Source of the DNA: an archaeon
GTDB taxonomy: Archaea; EX4484-52; B79-G9
Direction of reading: 5' to 3'
Length of the DNA stretch: 6,994 bases
NCBI GenBank assembly: GCA_030594585.1
Contig: JAUVEX010000051.1
Span: 1-6,994, forward strand
The position numbers were made by a program, and so were the translations under genes. Under the pieces are notes generated by a model. It worked only from the letters and a program-made list of their open reading frames with translations. It ran no database searches and was not told the DNA's origin. Shown in pieces: positions 6,087 to 6,994 of this stretch (positions within the stretch are counted from its first letter, which is position 1; each line of letters opens with the position of its first letter).

Positions 6087-6105
6087 GCCCACATATTAAG
6101 CAAAA
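6083..6105. repeat. Direct repeat copy B (3' end of the intact deacylase gene)
   Basis: TTAAGCCCACATA, two differing bases, then AAGCAAAA. It matches copy A at 5191-5213 at 21 of 23 positions. This copy contains the real stop and last codons of the deacylase gene on the minus strand, and the first bases form the TPR gene's stop codon on the plus strand. Confidence 0.8.
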
Positions 6106-6994
6106 GATCTTTCGGGTTGCGTGTGTGGTATATCATGCATTTTTTTCGTGCAAGCAAAACTGTATTAATGCCGCACGCCCCAAGAGATAGTGTGCTTATG
6201 ATTGTTGTCCCCGAAACAGCAACAGAGGAAGTTTGTCTGGCAAGAACAAGCCCTGCACGATCTGCAAGTATTTTTTCAGTTACATTGTTTTGAGTATCAT
6301 AAATTTCTGCAAGAAGGTCTCCCTTGTTTACAATTTTTCCTATATCGGTTTTAGGATAAAATATCCCTGTACTGTTGGCGGTTATATTATTCCTTTCGTT
6401 CATAATGTACTGGTCTTTAAGAACGCATGCCCGCCCATCTAAAATCCCCAAATATTTTGCGATATTGGTTACGCCGAAAATGCCGCTTTTAATAAAAAAG
6501 TTGTCAAGCTTATTGCCCTCGCCGATTTCAACTGCAATTGTCGGCACCTTAAATGCCTTGGACTCTATAGCAAGCGCACCTTCCACAGGCTCACGAATCC
6601 ATGATATCATGGTCCCGAAAAGTTTTGACAGTTCTTTTACTTTTTTTGTTTCATCTAAAACCATTCTTGTATGCGGAAGCAAAATCCTTCCGTTCGGCCC
6701 TGTATGCAAATCTATACCGTATTCGCTTTTTTTAACTATTTTTTCAGTAATCTCATATGCGATTTTATCCGTTATTGTGCCTTCAGGATCTCCTGGAAAA
6801 CACCTGTTTAAGTCTTTGTTGTCATGTATAGTTTGTCTTTGTTTTGCGGCAAAAGCAATAGGATTTGCAACAGGAACAAGTGTTACTTTCCCGCTTGTTA
6901 TGTTTTTTGAGAAATAGCTTTTAAGCTGTTTTATCACTTCAACGCCTGTAAGCTCATCACCATGCAACCCTGCAAGAACAAAAAGCGCAGGCCC
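6083..6994 (-). CDS. Succinylglutamate desuccinylase/aspartoacylase-family zinc deacylase (5' end off window)
   Basis: 303 residues are visible; the N-terminus lies beyond the right edge. The frame enters as GPALFVLAGLHGDELTG, so the TTG at 6967 is internal and not the start. Zinc ligands of the M14 AstE/AspA group are visible: His11 and Glu14 in HGDE and His97 in GIDLHTG (numbered from the window edge). NKDLNRCFPG is the substrate-binding loop, and Glu156 in TIAVEIGEG is the likely catalytic glutamate. Residues about 208-270 (FYPKTDIGKIVNKGDLLAEI ... ADRAGLVL) form the barrel-sandwich, lipoyl-like domain that ends many members. The family removes acyl groups from N-acyl amino acids or similar amides in the cytoplasm; the substrate here is unknown. 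After VAVSGTTI there is a roughly 35-residue tail ending LLLNMWA, longer than I would expect. That tail is the part duplicated at 5191-5290. Confidence 0.9.
   Translation of the reverse strand, partial: GPALFVLAGLHGDELTGVEVIKQLKSYFSKNITSGKVTLVPVANPIAFAAKQRQTIHDNKDLNRCFPGDPEGTITDKIAYEITEKIVKKSEYGIDLHTGPNGRILLPHTRMVLDETKKVKELSKLFGTMISWIREPVEGALAIESKAFKVPTIAVEIGEGNKLDNFFIKSGIFGVTNIAKYLGILDGRACVLKDQYIMNERNNITANSTGIFYPKTDIGKIVNKGDLLAEIYDTQNNVTEKILADRAGLVLARQTSSVAVSGTTIISTLSLGACGINTVLLARKKCMIYHTRNPKDLLLNMWA

Noticed and set aside
5191..6105. Classical integrative element with att sites
   Set aside because: There is no integrase, transposase or tRNA gene in the window, and the repeats are imperfect. 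Only the repeats and the bracketed gene can be supported.
6375..6917. 180-codon open frame on the plus strand
   Set aside because: It is fully antisense to the deacylase gene, whose zinc and substrate motifs are intact. The translation is a serine/phenylalanine/leucine-rich shadow with no motif of its own.
6961..6967. TTG at 6967 as the start of the deacylase
   Set aside because: The frame continues upstream through GPALFVLAG, the expected beta strand before the HGDE zinc motif. The gene is cut by the window edge and does not start here.
1..6994. tRNA, rRNA, CRISPR array or insertion sequence
   Set aside because: Spacers are short, and none shows a cloverleaf, regularly spaced repeats or transposase-like coding sequence by eye on either strand.

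Overview
The window looks like a compact, AT-rich archaeal chromosome segment. The support is the gene content: the start of a Pus10-type tRNA pseudouridine synthase with its archaeal zinc-finger signature, and a DRG/OBG-type GTPase with a C-terminal TGS domain. It is also the start signals: A/T-rich TATA-like boxes lie about 25 nt upstream of most start codons, usually with no Shine-Dalgarno sequence, as expected for leaderless archaeal transcripts. The lineage cannot be fixed from this sequence alone. The small genes, tight spacing and several orphans would suit a DPANN-type or other small-genome archaeon, but that is inference.

Layout. 1-297 (-) is the N-terminal third or less of Pus10. 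It diverges from a 700-residue orphan at 413-2515 (+) that carries two winged-helix-like segments separated by charged, proline-rich linkers. That gene converges on the TGS GTPase at 2527-3630 (-), which is preceded on the same strand by an HD-domain phosphohydrolase at 3656-4222 (-). A small cupin at 4275-4652 (+) diverges from the HD gene, and one TATA-like box sits almost midway between the two start codons. A 145-residue orphan follows at 4724-5167 (+).

The last 1.8 kb is the most unusual part. A membrane-anchored TPR protein (5322-6086, +) with a very lysine-rich N-terminus converges on a succinylglutamate desuccinylase/aspartoacylase-family deacylase (6083-6994, -, 5' end off the window), and their stop codons share four bases. 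The 3' end of the deacylase gene is repeated about 890 bp away at 5191-5213, so imperfect direct repeats bracket the TPR gene. The distal copy can be read in the same frame as the deacylase C-terminus, including an identical MWA-stop ending, and looks like a decayed gene fragment. A perfect 9-bp inverted repeat lies just upstream of the TPR promoter, and an 11-bp tandem duplication lies at the stop codon of the preceding orphan. Together these suggest past rearrangement or insertion between 5150 and 6090.

The genes do not form one obvious pathway. Pus10 and the GTPase are translation/RNA-related housekeeping genes. The HD protein, cupin and deacylase are small metalloenzyme-like proteins of unknown substrate. 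The two orphans and the TPR protein are unassigned. I see no tRNA, rRNA, CRISPR array, transposase or integrase. No gene-free stretch exceeds about 160 bp.
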